64,000 nucleotides of DNA from Ruminococcus sp. (GCA_017525915.1 JAFXSC010000004.1:1-64000); one strand, 5' to 3'; positions 16,359 through 26,054 are shown, numbered from the stretch's first letter. The notes: generated by a model from the letters alone, not told the origin. Program-made: numbers and translations.

Positions 16359-18224
16359 TTGTCTTCACTAAGAATGAAGCGCACGCTTTGCTCAGCTGCC
16401 GCTCTCGCAGTTCTGGCATCCGCCCCTCAGGTCATCCCTTGTGCAAGAGGCAGTGCAAGGGCTGCGGATGTGCTGAAATACGAGTTTGAGAACGGCAGCA
16501 CGAGCGGCGGCAAGCTCTGTAAGAACGGTGCTTCCGACCTTGATTCCGACAAGATACCGGAGGGTGCTGACTTCTCCGGCTGCTCCGGAGGAGGCTTCGC
16601 CTATCTCGACCAGAAGGGCACAACACTTTCCATTGAGGTCGATGTCCCGGACGCAGGACTGTACGAACTCGCTATCGCCTACTGTGAACCTTCCGACCCG
16701 AACAAGAAGGTGCAGTATCTCGATGTTAACGGTGTCAATCAGGGCGAGGTCACATTCCCATTTTCTGCATCATTCACAGAAACTTCGGGCGGCGTGATAA
16801 ACCTTGCCAAGGGAAAGAATACTCTCACGCTGAGAGCTTACTGGGGATACACCTACTTCGATTACCTCACACTTTCCCCGGCTGACAAGAGCCTCACCGA
16901 CCTCTCGCCGACCAGAAAGCTCTCAAACCCGAAAGCCACTGAACCGGCACAAAGGCTATACTCCTACCTCTGCGACCAGTACGGCAAACACGTTATCGCC
17001 GGTCAGCAGGAATACTGCGGCGACCACAACTACAACCAGTGGAACGACCCGGACACTTATATTAAAGATAACGAAGCGGAGTTTGAGTATATCCTTGACA
17101 AGACCGGCAAGCAGCCTGCTATCCGCGGCATTGATATGCTGTCCTACAACACCACCGATACAACTTGGCGAGACAACGCCACAGGAAGGATAATCGAGTG
17201 GTACAACAAGTTCCACGGCATACCGACCGTTACCTGGCACTGGAACGTTCCTCTTGAGGAGGGCAGCGACAAGATCGCTTTCTATGTCGAATCCACCGGC
17301 AATACCCCGTATACCACCTTCAGCATCACAAATGCGCTGAAGGAAGGTACATGGGAGCATGAAAAGATACTCGCCGACATCGACCTGCTCGCCGGTGAAC
17401 TGAAAAAGGTGCAGGACGCAGGCGTTCCCGTGCTCTGGAGACCTCTCCACGAAGCCGAAGGCGGCTGGTTCTGGTGGGGAGCCGAGGGCGCTGAGCCCTG
17501 CAAGAAGCTCTACCGCCTGCTCTACGACAAGCTCACCAATGAATACGGTCTGAACAACCTGATATGGGTATGGACAGGCTATACCTCACCTGCTTCTGCG
17601 GACTGGTACCCCGGCGATGACGTAGTTGATATCGTCGGCTACGACAAGTACAACGCCGTTGACGGACTGCCTAATCTCAGTTCGATAGCCTCTACCTTTT
17701 ACAGCCTCGTCAAAGGCACGAACGGTCAGAAAATGGTAGCTATGACCGAGAACGATTCCATACCTTCGCTCGAGAACCTCGTCAATGACAAGGCAGCATG
17801 GCTCTGGTTCTGCCCGTGGTACATGGACTACCTCAAAAGCGCTCAGAACAATCCCGTTGACAACCTCATCGAGATATACAACAGCGATTACTGCATAACC
17901 CTTGACGAGCTCCCCGATCTCAGCACATATCCCATAAACGGCGGAAGCGAGCTTCCGTCCGAAAGCTCGTCCGCTAATGATACCGGAAACATTGCCAGTA
18001 TCCCAGGCGATGCCAACTGCGACGGCGATGTGAATATGGCGGACGCAGTCCTGATAATGCAGAGCATCAACAATCCTGATAAATACGGCAAGGGAACTCC
18101 CGACGGAATAACTGACGAAGGCGAGACTAACGGTGACGTTGACGAGCCCGGAAGCGGTCTCACCAACAAAGACGCGCTGAAAATACAGAAATACAAGCTT
18201 GGCTTAATAAAATCTTTAATCTAA
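16359..18224 (+). CDS. GH26 endo-beta-mannanase with CBM35-like and dockerin modules
   Basis: A secreted, cellulosome-type mannan-degrading enzyme of about 621 residues. After a signal peptide (residues 1-35) come a CBM35-like beta-sandwich (about 40-170), a GH26 catalytic domain (about 185-520) and a type I dockerin (about 549-621). The acid/base Glu lies in WRPLHEAEGGWFWWG and the nucleophile Glu in MVAMTEND, both as expected. The dockerin has two calcium loops (DANCDGDVNMAD; NGDVDEPGSGLTNKDA). I prefer the TTG at 16359, six bases after GGAGGG; the ATG at 16329 lies ahead of that site. The GH9 cellulase gene starts 15 bases after the stop, so both are one operon. Confidence 0.93.
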   Translation: MSSLRMKRTLCSAAALAVLASAPQVIPCARGSARAADVLKYEFENGSTSGGKLCKNGASDLDSDKIPEGADFSGCSGGGFAYLDQKGTTLSIEVDVPDAGLYELAIAYCEPSDPNKKVQYLDVNGVNQGEVTFPFSASFTETSGGVINLAKGKNTLTLRAYWGYTYFDYLTLSPADKSLTDLSPTRKLSNPKATEPAQRLYSYLCDQYGKHVIAGQQEYCGDHNYNQWNDPDTYIKDNEAEFEYILDKTGKQPAIRGIDMLSYNTTDTTWRDNATGRIIEWYNKFHGIPTVTWHWNVPLEEGSDKIAFYVESTGNTPYTTFSITNALKEGTWEHEKILADIDLLAGELKKVQDAGVPVLWRPLHEAEGGWFWWGAEGAEPCKKLYRLLYDKLTNEYGLNNLIWVWTGYTSPASADWYPGDDVVDIVGYDKYNAVDGLPNLSSIASTFYSLVKGTNGQKMVAMTENDSIPSLENLVNDKAAWLWFCPWYMDYLKSAQNNPVDNLIEIYNSDYCITLDELPDLSTYPINGGSELPSESSSANDTGNIASIPGDANCDGDVNMADAVLIMQSINNPDKYGKGTPDGITDEGETNGDVDEPGSGLTNKDALKIQKYKLGLIKSLI

Positions 18225-18239
18225 ACAGGAGGAAATACA

Positions 18240-20855
18240 ATGAACCTATCCAAACGAATAATCTCTGCACTGACCTGCGGCGCTGCACTTGCAGCTACGC
18301 TGACAGGCTCTCTCAGCACTGCTGTCGCAGCCGGAGAAACTGCCGCAGAGACCGCTTCTTCAGGCTCTCCCATTGAGCTGAACTACGCAAAGGCGCTGCA
18401 ATACTCTATCTACTTCTACGATGCCAATATGTGCGGAACTGAGGTCGGAGAGAATACTCGCTTCTCATGGCGTGACGACTGCCACACCTACGATGCACAC
18501 GTTCCAATGCACCCGATGTTTGAAGTAACAGGCCAGAACGAGGACGGCTCCGATGCAAAGACCATGCGTGAGGACGGCGGTACGAACCTCTCTCAGGAGT
18601 TCATGGACAAGTACAAGGATGTCCTTGACCCGGACGGTGACGGCACTATCGACGTTGCCGGAGGTATGCACGATGCCGGCGACCATGTAAGCTTCGGTAT
18701 GCCCGAAAACTACGCGGCTGCAACTCTCGGCTGGGGCTACTACGAGTACCGCGACACCTACAAGAAGCTCGGTCAGGACGACCACATCGAGACGATACTC
18801 CGCTACTTCAACGACTACCTCATGAAGTGTACTTTCCGTGATGCAGACGGCACCGTTATCGCGCACTGCTATCAGGTCGGCGAGGGCCATATCGACCACG
18901 CTGTATGGGAGGCTCCCGAGGTCGATACTATGGTTCGTCCGGCTTACTTCCTCACTGCTGAGAAGCCGCAGATCGACTATGTAGTCTCCGCTTGTGCTTC
19001 GCTCGCTATCAACTACCTCAACTTCAAGGACACCGATCCCGAGTATGCTGAAAAGTCCCTCGACTACGCTCAGGCTCTCTGGACTTTTGCTCAGGATGCT
19101 ATAAAGAACTTCCCTGCTGAAGAAAAAGACCCTAACGGTCCTGATCCGCTTCTTTCAGACAACGGCGACGGTCCTTCCGAGTTCTACTCATCCACCAAGT
19201 GGCAGGACGACTACTGCTGGGCTGCTGCATGGCTCTACCGCTGCACAGAAGATGCTTCCGTATTTGATTACGCATACAGTATTTTCGATTACTATGCTGC
19301 TTCCGGCTGGGTATACTGCTGGAACGACGTATGGAGCGGTGCTTCACTCCTCTGGGCTATCATCAACGAGCAGCACCCCGAGCTCGACATGGTAAATAAG
19401 ATAAGAAAGGCTCAGGGCAAGAACGAGTACGTTTTTGATAACTTCTGGGACAGCGACTGTATCGGCAAGATACTCCCGACCTTCAAGCAGAAGGTTACTG
19501 CACAGGACATGGTCTTCATCGATGTCTGGGGAAGCTGCCGCTACTCCTCAGCCTTCGCGCTCATTTGCCTCCTTTACGACAAGTACCACAATAACGGTAA
19601 GCCGAGCGAATGGAGCGAATTTGCAAAGCACCAGATAGACTACATTCTCGGCGACAACGACATCACCTACAAGGAAAACGAGAAGCAGACCGTTCTCGCC
19701 GGAAGAAACGGCACTCACGGTCCGAGATGCTTCCTCTGCGGATATGACGAGACTTATTCTGTAATGAATCCCCACCACCGTGCGGCTTCCGGACTTACAA
19801 TGGCTGAGGATCCCCGTCAGCAGAAGCACATCCTCTGGGGCGCTCTCGCAGGCGGTCCTGACGCTAAGGACGCTCACAGCGACAGCACGAACGATTGGCG
19901 TGAAAACGAGGTAACAATCGACTACAACGCTGCTTTCGTAGGCGCCTGTGCAGGTATGTATGAATTCTACGGCACGGACGATATGAAAGTCGTTGAGAAC
20001 TTCCCTCCCGAGGACCCCAACGGCAGCGGCGATGAGGAAGGCTCCGGCTACTGGGTAGAGGCTATCGGTCTTGACAATCGCAACGATGACGGTACAGGTG
20101 CCGTTGAGGTATCCCTCAAGGTATACTCCGGCTTCGCAAAGCCGTCAAAGGATATCACGGTTAGATACTACATCGACGCATCAGAGGTAAAGGATCCAAG
20201 CATCATTGAGACAAAAATGCTCTATGATCAGGCGTCAGTTGAGATAAAGGGCGCTTCCTCAGAAATAAGCCCGCTCACAAAATGGAACAAAATGGACAAC
20301 GTTTACTACGTTGAAATGAAGTGGAACGACTGCTCCTTCGCAAACTCCGGAAAGAAATACCAGTTCTCAGTAGGCTTCTACGGAAAGGGATATACCGAGA
20401 ATAACCAGTATATCGTATATGACTGGGATCCTACGAATGACTGGAGCTTCCAGAAGCTGAAACTCGGCGAGAAAACCGATTTCTTCGCTGTTGAGGATCC
20501 GCCGGAGGTGCTCTGCGAAAACATCTGCATTTATGACAACGGCGTTCTCGTCGGCGGCATCGAGCCGGACGGAACTGTTCCTGCAACAGAGCCTCCGTCA
20601 GGCGATGTTACAGACGACAGCGAAATAATCTGGGGAGATGCTAACTGCGACGGACAGGTAAATATGGCTGATGCCGTACTGATAATGCAGTCCATCGGAA
20701 ACCCTGACAAATACGGCAGAGGTGCCAAGGAAGGCATCACTGAAAAGGGCGAAAAGAACGGTGACGTCAACAATACCGGTGACGGTATCACCAACAAGGA
20801 CGCTCTTGCAATCCAGAAGTATAAGCTCGGACTCCTGGATAAACTCCACGCATAA
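18240..20855 (+). CDS. GH9 endoglucanase with CBM3-like and dockerin modules
   Basis: A secreted cellulase of 871 residues. Order: signal peptide (1-30), GH9 (alpha/alpha)6 catalytic domain (about 40-580), a CBM3-like module (about 600-770), linker and type I dockerin (about 795-868). The catalytic Asp motif is DVAGGMHDAGDHVSFG near residue 143; the His motif NPHHRAASG and the acid Glu in ENEVTIDYNAAFVG near residue 557 are present. The dockerin is nearly the same as in the upstream GH26 enzyme (GDANCDG-VNMADAVLIMQSI), so both should dock on the same cohesin. The ATG has AGGAGG upstream. Confidence 0.95.
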   Translation: MNLSKRIISALTCGAALAATLTGSLSTAVAAGETAAETASSGSPIELNYAKALQYSIYFYDANMCGTEVGENTRFSWRDDCHTYDAHVPMHPMFEVTGQNEDGSDAKTMREDGGTNLSQEFMDKYKDVLDPDGDGTIDVAGGMHDAGDHVSFGMPENYAAATLGWGYYEYRDTYKKLGQDDHIETILRYFNDYLMKCTFRDADGTVIAHCYQVGEGHIDHAVWEAPEVDTMVRPAYFLTAEKPQIDYVVSACASLAINYLNFKDTDPEYAEKSLDYAQALWTFAQDAIKNFPAEEKDPNGPDPLLSDNGDGPSEFYSSTKWQDDYCWAAAWLYRCTEDASVFDYAYSIFDYYAASGWVYCWNDVWSGASLLWAIINEQHPELDMVNKIRKAQGKNEYVFDNFWDSDCIGKILPTFKQKVTAQDMVFIDVWGSCRYSSAFALICLLYDKYHNNGKPSEWSEFAKHQIDYILGDNDITYKENEKQTVLAGRNGTHGPRCFLCGYDETYSVMNPHHRAASGLTMAEDPRQQKHILWGALAGGPDAKDAHSDSTNDWRENEVTIDYNAAFVGACAGMYEFYGTDDMKVVENFPPEDPNGSGDEEGSGYWVEAIGLDNRNDDGTGAVEVSLKVYSGFAKPSKDITVRYYIDASEVKDPSIIETKMLYDQASVEIKGASSEISPLTKWNKMDNVYYVEMKWNDCSFANSGKKYQFSVGFYGKGYTENNQYIVYDWDPTNDWSFQKLKLGEKTDFFAVEDPPEVLCENICIYDNGVLVGGIEPDGTVPATEPPSGDVTDDSEIIWGDANCDGQVNMADAVLIMQSIGNPDKYGRGAKEGITEKGEKNGDVNNTGDGITNKDALAIQKYKLGLLDKLHA

Positions 20856-20860
20856 ACACA

Positions 20861-20888
20861 AAGCTCCCCTTCCGGGGAGCTTTTTTAT
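20861..20888 (+). terminator. Terminator of the GH26-GH9 operon
   Basis: AGCTCCCC pairs with GGGGAGCT around TTCC, followed by TTTTTT, six bases after the GH9 stop. Confidence 0.94.
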
Positions 20889-20939
20889 ACCTACAAGCTT
20901 CGTTTTCACATGATTTTCATTTTTATCATGATTTTCCGG

Positions 20940-20968
20940 TTGTATTCACAGTCCGGATATGCTATAAT
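20940..20968 (+). promoter_or_regulatory. ftsH promoter
   Basis: TTGTAT (20940-20945) and TATAAT (20963-20968) are separated by 17 bases, 25 bases upstream of the ftsH start. Confidence 0.82.
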
Positions 20969-20992
20969 CATGTCAAGGAGATGATATACATA

Positions 20993-22825
20993 ATGAACGA
21001 AAGAAAAAATAACAACAGGAAAAACTACATGATATTTGCAGTTGTCAGCATAATTATGCTTCTGTTGTTCAATTCATTTATAGTACCGGCTGTGAAAAAG
21101 GCGCAGATAAAGGAAACTGATTACAGCTTTTTCCTCAGTCAGCTCGACAGCGGCAGCGTCACAAAGGCTGAGATAAAAGAAAGCGAGATAGTATTCGAGG
21201 CTGTCGGCTCTGACGGAAGGAAACAGCTCTACTCGACCGTGAAGATAGATGACCCGGACCTCGTGAAAAGGCTCTACGAGAGCGGAAATGTTGACTTCAC
21301 CGGCAAGATTGAGACACAGAACCCTATAACCGCGTTCATTGTATCGTGGGTGCTCCCCCTTGTGTTCATGATAGTGCTGTGGAATGTCCTCATGCGCGGC
21401 ATGGGTAAGCGCATGGGCAATTCTATGGCGTTCGGCAAGAGCAATGCCAAAATTTACGTCAAGGCCCAGACCGGAAAGACTTTCGGAGATGTTGCCGGTC
21501 AGGACGAGGCCAAGGAGGCGCTTGAGGAGATAGTAGACTTCCTGCACAATCCGCAGAAGTACGCTGAAATAGGTGCCGACCTCCCGAAGGGCGCCCTGCT
21601 CGTCGGACCTCCCGGAACGGGCAAGACACTCCTTGCACAGGCTGTCGCAGGTGAGGCGAATGTACCGTTTTTCTCGATATCGGGCTCGGAATTCGTCGAG
21701 ATGTTCGTCGGCATGGGCGCGGCAAAGGTTCGCGACCTATTCAAACAGGCTAACGAAAAAGCGCCGTGTATCGTGTTCATTGACGAGATCGACACCATCG
21801 GCAAGAAACGTGACGGTCACAGCGGCGGAAACGATGAGCGCGAGCAGACACTCAACCAGCTCCTGACAGAAATGGACGGTTTTGACGGCAAAAAGGGCGT
21901 TGTTATCCTCGCAGCGACCAACCGTCCGGAATCACTCGATCCTGCACTTCTGCGTCCAGGAAGATTTGACAGACGCATACCCGCAGAGCTTCCCGACCTT
22001 GCCGGCAGAGAAGCAATTCTCAGAGTTCACGCAAAAAAAATAAAGGCTGATGCCGATATAGACTACAACGCGATTGCAAGAGCAACCGCCGGTACTTCCG
22101 GCGCAGAGCTTGCAAATATCATCAATGAGGCAGCCCTGAGAGCTGTCCGCAGCGGAAGACAGACCGTCTCGCAGACAGATCTTGAGGAGAGCGTGGAAGT
22201 CGTTATCGCAGGATATCAGCGCAAGAACGCTGTTATCTCCCAGCAGGAAAAGGAACTCATCGCCTACCATGAGATAGGTCACGCCCTTGTTGCGGCAATG
22301 CAGAAGGATTCGGCTCCCGTGCACAAGATAACCATTATTCCGCGGACCTCCGGCGCACTCGGCTACACGATGCAGGTAGATGAGGTCGAAAAGTTCCTGC
22401 TCACAAAAGAGGAGGCGCTCTCCCGCATTGCTACGCTGACCGGCGGCCGTTCAGCAGAGGAAGTGGTATTCAACTCCTGCACCACCGGTGCTTCCAACGA
22501 TATCGAAAAGGCTACCAAGCTCGCAAGGGCAATGGTAACACGCTACGGCATGAGCAGCAGCTTCGATATGATAGCGCTTGAAAATGTCACGAACCAGTAT
22601 CTCGGCGGAGATACAGCACTTATGTGCTCCCCCGAAACAGCAGCAAGGATAGATGCAGAGGTGAACGGCATCGTTCAGGAGGCGCATAATAAGGCGAAAA
22701 AGATACTCTCGGACAATATCTCAAAGCTCCACGAGCTCGCCCGTTATCTCCTCGAGAAGGAAACTATCACCGGAGAGGAATTCATGGCTATCCTCAATAA
22801 TGAGCCTTCACCATTGGCAGTATAA
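20993..22825 (+). CDS. ftsH: ATP-dependent zinc metalloprotease FtsH
   Basis: A 610-residue membrane-anchored AAA+ protease that extracts and degrades membrane and regulatory proteins. Two membrane helices (about residues 15-35 and 105-130) flank an external segment; the AAA domain has Walker A GPPGTGKT near residue 205 and Walker [10 protein letters not shown]; the zinc site HEIGH is near residue 425. All parts and the length are normal. The ATG at 20993 has AAGGAG nine bases upstream; an in-frame ATG at 20981 overlaps that site. It is a single-gene unit with its own promoter and a terminator after it. Confidence 0.98.
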   Translation: MNERKNNNRKNYMIFAVVSIIMLLLFNSFIVPAVKKAQIKETDYSFFLSQLDSGSVTKAEIKESEIVFEAVGSDGRKQLYSTVKIDDPDLVKRLYESGNVDFTGKIETQNPITAFIVSWVLPLVFMIVLWNVLMRGMGKRMGNSMAFGKSNAKIYVKAQTGKTFGDVAGQDEAKEALEEIVDFLHNPQKYAEIGADLPKGALLVGPPGTGKTLLAQAVAGEANVPFFSISGSEFVEMFVGMGAAKVRDLFKQANEKAPCIVFIDEIDTIGKKRDGHSGGNDEREQTLNQLLTEMDGFDGKKGVVILAATNRPESLDPALLRPGRFDRRIPAELPDLAGREAILRVHAKKIKADADIDYNAIARATAGTSGAELANIINEAALRAVRSGRQTVSQTDLEESVEVVIAGYQRKNAVISQQEKELIAYHEIGHALVAAMQKDSAPVHKITIIPRTSGALGYTMQVDEVEKFLLTKEEALSRIATLTGGRSAEEVVFNSCTTGASNDIEKATKLARAMVTRYGMSSSFDMIALENVTNQYLGGDTALMCSPETAARIDAEVNGIVQEAHNKAKKILSDNISKLHELARYLLEKETITGEEFMAILNNEPSPLAV

Positions 22826-22830
22826 AATAC

Positions 22831-22857
22831 AAAGCCCTCCGATTATCGGAGGGCTTT
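22831..22857. terminator. Bidirectional terminator between ftsH and the dockerin protein gene
   Basis: AAAGCCCTCCGA pairs with TCGGAGGGCTTT around TTA, with A/T runs on both sides. It serves ftsH on the plus strand and the convergent minus-strand gene. Confidence 0.9.
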
Positions 22858-22870
22858 CGTATAAGCAAAA

Positions 22871-24460
22871 TCAGTTGATACCGAGGATATCCTTCTGTAT
22901 CCTGCAAGCGTCCATCTGGGTAACACCGTCACCGGTATTGCAAATATCAGCGTTGAATTCGCCCCAGTCTGAGAGCTGGTACTTGTCGGGATTGGTAACA
23001 GACTGCATTATCATAACAGCATCAGCCATATTCACCTGTCCGTCATCGTTAGCGTCGCCGGAACGTGCAACGTTAAGACCTGCGAGATAGGTTATCTCGT
23101 TCTTTGAAATGACGCTTGCTTCCCTTTCAGCCTCGGCTGCCTTATTCTTATTGTAAGCGGCAAGAAGCTTATCGACCTCCGCATATGAGTCCTCGTACTT
23201 GATGAGGAACTGCATAGCGAGGTATATATCGTAAACGTCACCGCTTATGCCGTTACCGTCGAGGTCGAACTGTGTATCAATGTAATTCCAAATATCGGGG
23301 TCAAGCGTGCTTTCCTCTGCGGACCTCATCTGGATAAGGTCGGTGTAGTATACGTCCAGTGCGCCGTAATCGTTCTTATTGCAGTGACCGTTGCCGTCAA
23401 CGTCCGGCGGAGCTATCTCACCTGCGGCAATGCCTTCATCATACTCTTTAAATTTCTGGTCGAAATAATCACCGTCAACCATCATCAGAGCCTTATCGCG
23501 CTTATCCTCAACGGTAGCCATTCCGGAATTAACAGCTATGTCCTTGACTATCGCAGTATAGAAATCCGCTGCCTTTCCGTAATAGTTTACCAGATAAGTA
23601 CCTTCAAAGATGCGGTCGGAGGCTATCTGAGTGAATTCACCGTTTTCAAGAATGTGTCCTGCATTCGGGAACGAATTGAGGAGAGTTCTGTAATTATTGA
23701 GAGAGATATCGTCAGTTGTTACGCCGTTCTTGTAAAATATATACTTCGATATCTGTTCGCTGCTGTAATCGAAAGTACAGAGATCGTCAGCCTTCAGAGC
23801 GCCGTTGAGCTTTTCGCACTTAGCCCAGATATCGCTGCCGATAACGGAATTCTTCCCGGAAACTCCGATGCCCTCTGTATAAGGCATGAAACTGAGGGAA
23901 TAGCTGTAAAGGTAGTAGTCAAAGGCGTCCTCACCGTTTATCTCGCCGTCTGAGTTTAAGTCGATGTCGTAATTTCCCGCGTCGATCTTTTCTTCGATGT
24001 AGCCGTAAAGATAGTTGTAGTTCTCTGCTTCGGTCATGAGGTCCTGAACGAAAGCGTAGGAGCCTGCTGTAACCTCGCCCTTTGCGTTCTTATAATTCTC
24101 TGCGCTGAAAAGCTTTGCCGGTGCTCCGTTCTTATAGACATAATAGCCGATAAGAGCATCAGAATCAGTGCTGTCGGTAGTACCGTCGCCGTTGATATCA
24201 CCGTTTTTAGTGAAGTATTCGGCAATGCTGTCGGGGATGATATCGTAATGTGTAGTTGCATTGTGAAGCATATATACATCACTGATATCGAATTTTCCGT
24301 CCGCATTGAAATCAACACTGATATTTCCTGCGTCTATACTGCTGTAAATGGCTGACTGTCCGCTGGTAGGCTCCTTGGGTATGAACTTGGCTGCCGTACC
24401 GGTAGGTATTGATGTACTCATCATAGCGAGTGCTGCTGTGTAAGATACTACTTTTTTCAT
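22871..24460 (-). CDS. Alternative internal start: secreted EF-hand/dockerin protein
   Basis: The same frame holds an internal ATG at 24460 with AAAGGAG at ideal distance, followed at once by a normal Gram-positive signal peptide ending near PTGTAA. Started here, the product is a 529-residue secreted protein made of EF-hand pairs and a C-terminal dockerin, with no enzyme domain that I recognise. Either the secreted gene once stood alone and its upstream neighbour lost its stop codon, or both forms are made. The lack of any stop between the two parts is seen directly in the sequence. Confidence 0.55.
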   Translation of the reverse strand: MKKVVSYTAALAMMSTSIPTGTAAKFIPKEPTSGQSAIYSSIDAGNISVDFNADGKFDISDVYMLHNATTHYDIIPDSIAEYFTKNGDINGDGTTDSTDSDALIGYYVYKNGAPAKLFSAENYKNAKGEVTAGSYAFVQDLMTEAENYNYLYGYIEEKIDAGNYDIDLNSDGEINGEDAFDYYLYSYSLSFMPYTEGIGVSGKNSVIGSDIWAKCEKLNGALKADDLCTFDYSSEQISKYIFYKNGVTTDDISLNNYRTLLNSFPNAGHILENGEFTQIASDRIFEGTYLVNYYGKAADFYTAIVKDIAVNSGMATVEDKRDKALMMVDGDYFDQKFKEYDEGIAAGEIAPPDVDGNGHCNKNDYGALDVYYTDLIQMRSAEESTLDPDIWNYIDTQFDLDGNGISGDVYDIYLAMQFLIKYEDSYAEVDKLLAAYNKNKAAEAEREASVISKNEITYLAGLNVARSGDANDDGQVNMADAVMIMQSVTNPDKYQLSDWGEFNADICNTGDGVTQMDACRIQKDILGIN

Positions 24461-24997
24461 AATATAACTCCTTTCACTATCATCGAGGCGGGTTTCCGGA
24501 ACAATGATATCGGTCGTTGTAACAGGCTGTGTAATAGTATTTAATGTGGTCGTGACCCTTGCATTGGTCTGAGATGCGGTAGTCACCGCTGTTAATGCGG
24601 TAGAAGCTGAGGCCGCGGAAGCTGTTTCAGCTGTGGTAACTGTCAAAGCCGTTGCGGAAGCGCTCGTGGTAACAGCAGTTGCAGTTGTCTGCTCAGTCTG
24701 TACAGCAGTTCCGTTATCAGCAGTTGCGGTCTCCGATGTCTGTGCAGGCTCGGTAATTACAGTATCGCCTCTGAAATCCGGCTTGTTACCGACAGAAGCG
24801 TACTTCAGTCCGCTCCATATACCGAATGCCGCTGCACACGCAGCCGCAGCCGCCGTAAGCTTATAGACTATCGTCTTTCTCCGTCTGGTGATCTCTTCAT
24901 TACCGGAGACGGTCTCAGCCTTTGCAAAAAATTCGTCTTTGCGCTCAGGCTCCGGAAAACTGAACGAATCACGAATAGCCTTTTCCAGTTTTTTCAT
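22871..24997 (-). CDS. Membrane protein of an ECF pair: putative anti-sigma head joined to an EF-hand/dockerin protein
   Basis: A 708-residue frame. Residues 1-42 form a charged cytosolic head, 43-64 a membrane helix (VYKLTAAAAACAAAFGIW), 70-175 a Thr/Ser-rich linker, and from Met180 a signal-peptide-like segment (MKKVVSYTAALAMMSTSI) followed by several EF-hand loops (DFNADGKFDISD, DINGDGTTDSTD, DLNSDGEINGED, DLDGNGISGDVYD) and a C-terminal dockerin (DANDDGQVNMADAVMIMQS). The start ATG is nine bases after GGAGGG, and it follows the ECF sigma gene, which suggests an anti-sigma role as in RsgI-like proteins; the head has no motif that proves this. An internal AAAGGAG precedes Met180, so this may be two products from one frame. 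Confidence 0.72.
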   Translation of the reverse strand: MKKLEKAIRDSFSFPEPERKDEFFAKAETVSGNEEITRRRKTIVYKLTAAAAACAAAFGIWSGLKYASVGNKPDFRGDTVITEPAQTSETATADNGTAVQTEQTTATAVTTSASATALTVTTAETASAASASTALTAVTTASQTNARVTTTLNTITQPVTTTDIIVPETRLDDSERSYIMKKVVSYTAALAMMSTSIPTGTAAKFIPKEPTSGQSAIYSSIDAGNISVDFNADGKFDISDVYMLHNATTHYDIIPDSIAEYFTKNGDINGDGTTDSTDSDALIGYYVYKNGAPAKLFSAENYKNAKGEVTAGSYAFVQDLMTEAENYNYLYGYIEEKIDAGNYDIDLNSDGEINGEDAFDYYLYSYSLSFMPYTEGIGVSGKNSVIGSDIWAKCEKLNGALKADDLCTFDYSSEQISKYIFYKNGVTTDDISLNNYRTLLNSFPNAGHILENGEFTQIASDRIFEGTYLVNYYGKAADFYTAIVKDIAVNSGMATVEDKRDKALMMVDGDYFDQKFKEYDEGIAAGEIAPPDVDGNGHCNKNDYGALDVYYTDLIQMRSAEESTLDPDIWNYIDTQFDLDGNGISGDVYDIYLAMQFLIKYEDSYAEVDKLLAAYNKNKAAEAEREASVISKNEITYLAGLNVARSGDANDDGQVNMADAVMIMQSVTNPDKYQLSDWGEFNADICNTGDGVTQMDACRIQKDILGIN

Positions 24998-25002
24998 AAG
25001 CT

Positions 25003-25461
25003 TCAACCCTCCATTTCTTCGAGATCTTTTTTCAGTTCCGCGAGTATGCGGTTTATCCTCCTGCTCATGGCAAATCTTGAAACACCCTTTATCTTGCTTA
25101 GCGTACCGACCGGGACTTCATTTATGTATCGCAGCATTATGATCTCCCTGTCCTCTGCATCGAGTTTCTTTATAGCGTTTCCGAGTGCCACTCCGGTAAG
25201 GATGTCGTCCTCGCGGTCTGAATCATCGGGAATATCATCTGTCAGTTCTTCAGTGTCTTTCCTCCGGTAGCTGTCTGCACAAAGATTGCCGGCGATAGTG
25301 TACAGATAATGCAGCACCTTGATAATATCCTGTTTTTTGCAGATCTCAAGGAACCGAAGGAAGGTTTCCTGCGTCAGATCCTCTGCGAGAGACTTGTCAC
25401 GGACTCTGAAATAACAGTAGCGGAATATTTTTTCGTACTGATCCTTTAAATCCTCTGACAC
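25003..25461 (-). CDS. ECF-type RNA polymerase sigma factor
   Basis: A 152-residue extracytoplasmic-function sigma factor. Region 2 is visible as IFRYCYFRVRDKSLAEDLTQ with the usual LAEDLTQETFLRFL block, and region 4 as LDAEDREIIMLRYINEVPVG followed by a helix-turn-helix (SKIKGVSRFAMSRRINRIL). The GTG at 25461 is preferred because GGGAGG lies seven bases upstream; the in-frame ATG at 25479 lies ahead of that site. Its stop overlaps the region of the next gene, the membrane/dockerin protein, so they are one operon. I see no clear autoregulatory ECF promoter upstream. Confidence 0.92.
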   Translation of the reverse strand: MSEDLKDQYEKIFRYCYFRVRDKSLAEDLTQETFLRFLEICKKQDIIKVLHYLYTIAGNLCADSYRRKDTEELTDDIPDDSDREDDILTGVALGNAIKKLDAEDREIIMLRYINEVPVGTLSKIKGVSRFAMSRRINRILAELKKDLEEMEG

Positions 25462-25556
25462 ATTAAAACCTCCCTTCATAATGTTTGACTGAATACCAGG
25501 GGTAGATGTGCGCCGAAAATTGTAAACAATTTGTGAACAAATTATTAACGGCGGAA

Positions 25557-26054
25557 TTATCCGCCGTTTTTCCTTATATATACGCAGAATCTCAGCCTGA
25601 GTTCCGGTCTGTCGTCACAGCTCAGCAGCTCAAAGCCTTCCCTGAACTGTTCCGGGAAATAGGTATCTCCGCAATAATCGTCATATAGCTCCGTTATGTA
25701 AAGCCTGTCCGCAAGCGCGATGCCCTCCCTGTAAATGCCGCTTCCGCCGCACAGGAAAACATCGTCCTTCATTCCGCGACGTCTGAGTCCGCGCTCAGCC
25801 ATTGCCACTGCAGCGGCGGTGCTTCCTGCGGTGCGGAGAATAGCCCCCTTATAAACAGTGCTGCGTGATACTACTATATTTAATCTTCCCGGGAGAGGTC
25901 TGCCAATGCTCTCATAGGTGAGCCTGCCCATAATGACAGCTCCACCCATAGTGAGCCGTCTGAAATAAGCCCTGTCCTCCGGGATATTCCACGGTATAGT
26001 GCCGTTTGCACCTATAACGCCGTTCTTTGCAACGGCAGCTATCACCGCCGTCAA
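25557..26054 (-). CDS. folA: Dihydrofolate reductase
   Basis: A 165-residue enzyme that reduces dihydrofolate to tetrahydrofolate with NADPH. Family motifs are AAVAKNGVIGANGTIPWNIP at the N-terminus, GRLTYESIGRPLPGR and the FLCGGSGIYREGIALADRLY block. The start is a TTG at 26054 that overlaps the stop of folB-folK (TTGA), giving translational coupling. It is the last gene of the HD-folP-folBK-folA operon. A small stem at its end (GGCGGATAATTCCGCC on the minus strand) lacks a good T run. Confidence 0.95.
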   Translation of the reverse strand: MTAVIAAVAKNGVIGANGTIPWNIPEDRAYFRRLTMGGAVIMGRLTYESIGRPLPGRLNIVVSRSTVYKGAILRTAGSTAAAVAMAERGLRRRGMKDDVFLCGGSGIYREGIALADRLYITELYDDYCGDTYFPEQFREGFELLSCDDRPELRLRFCVYIRKNGG

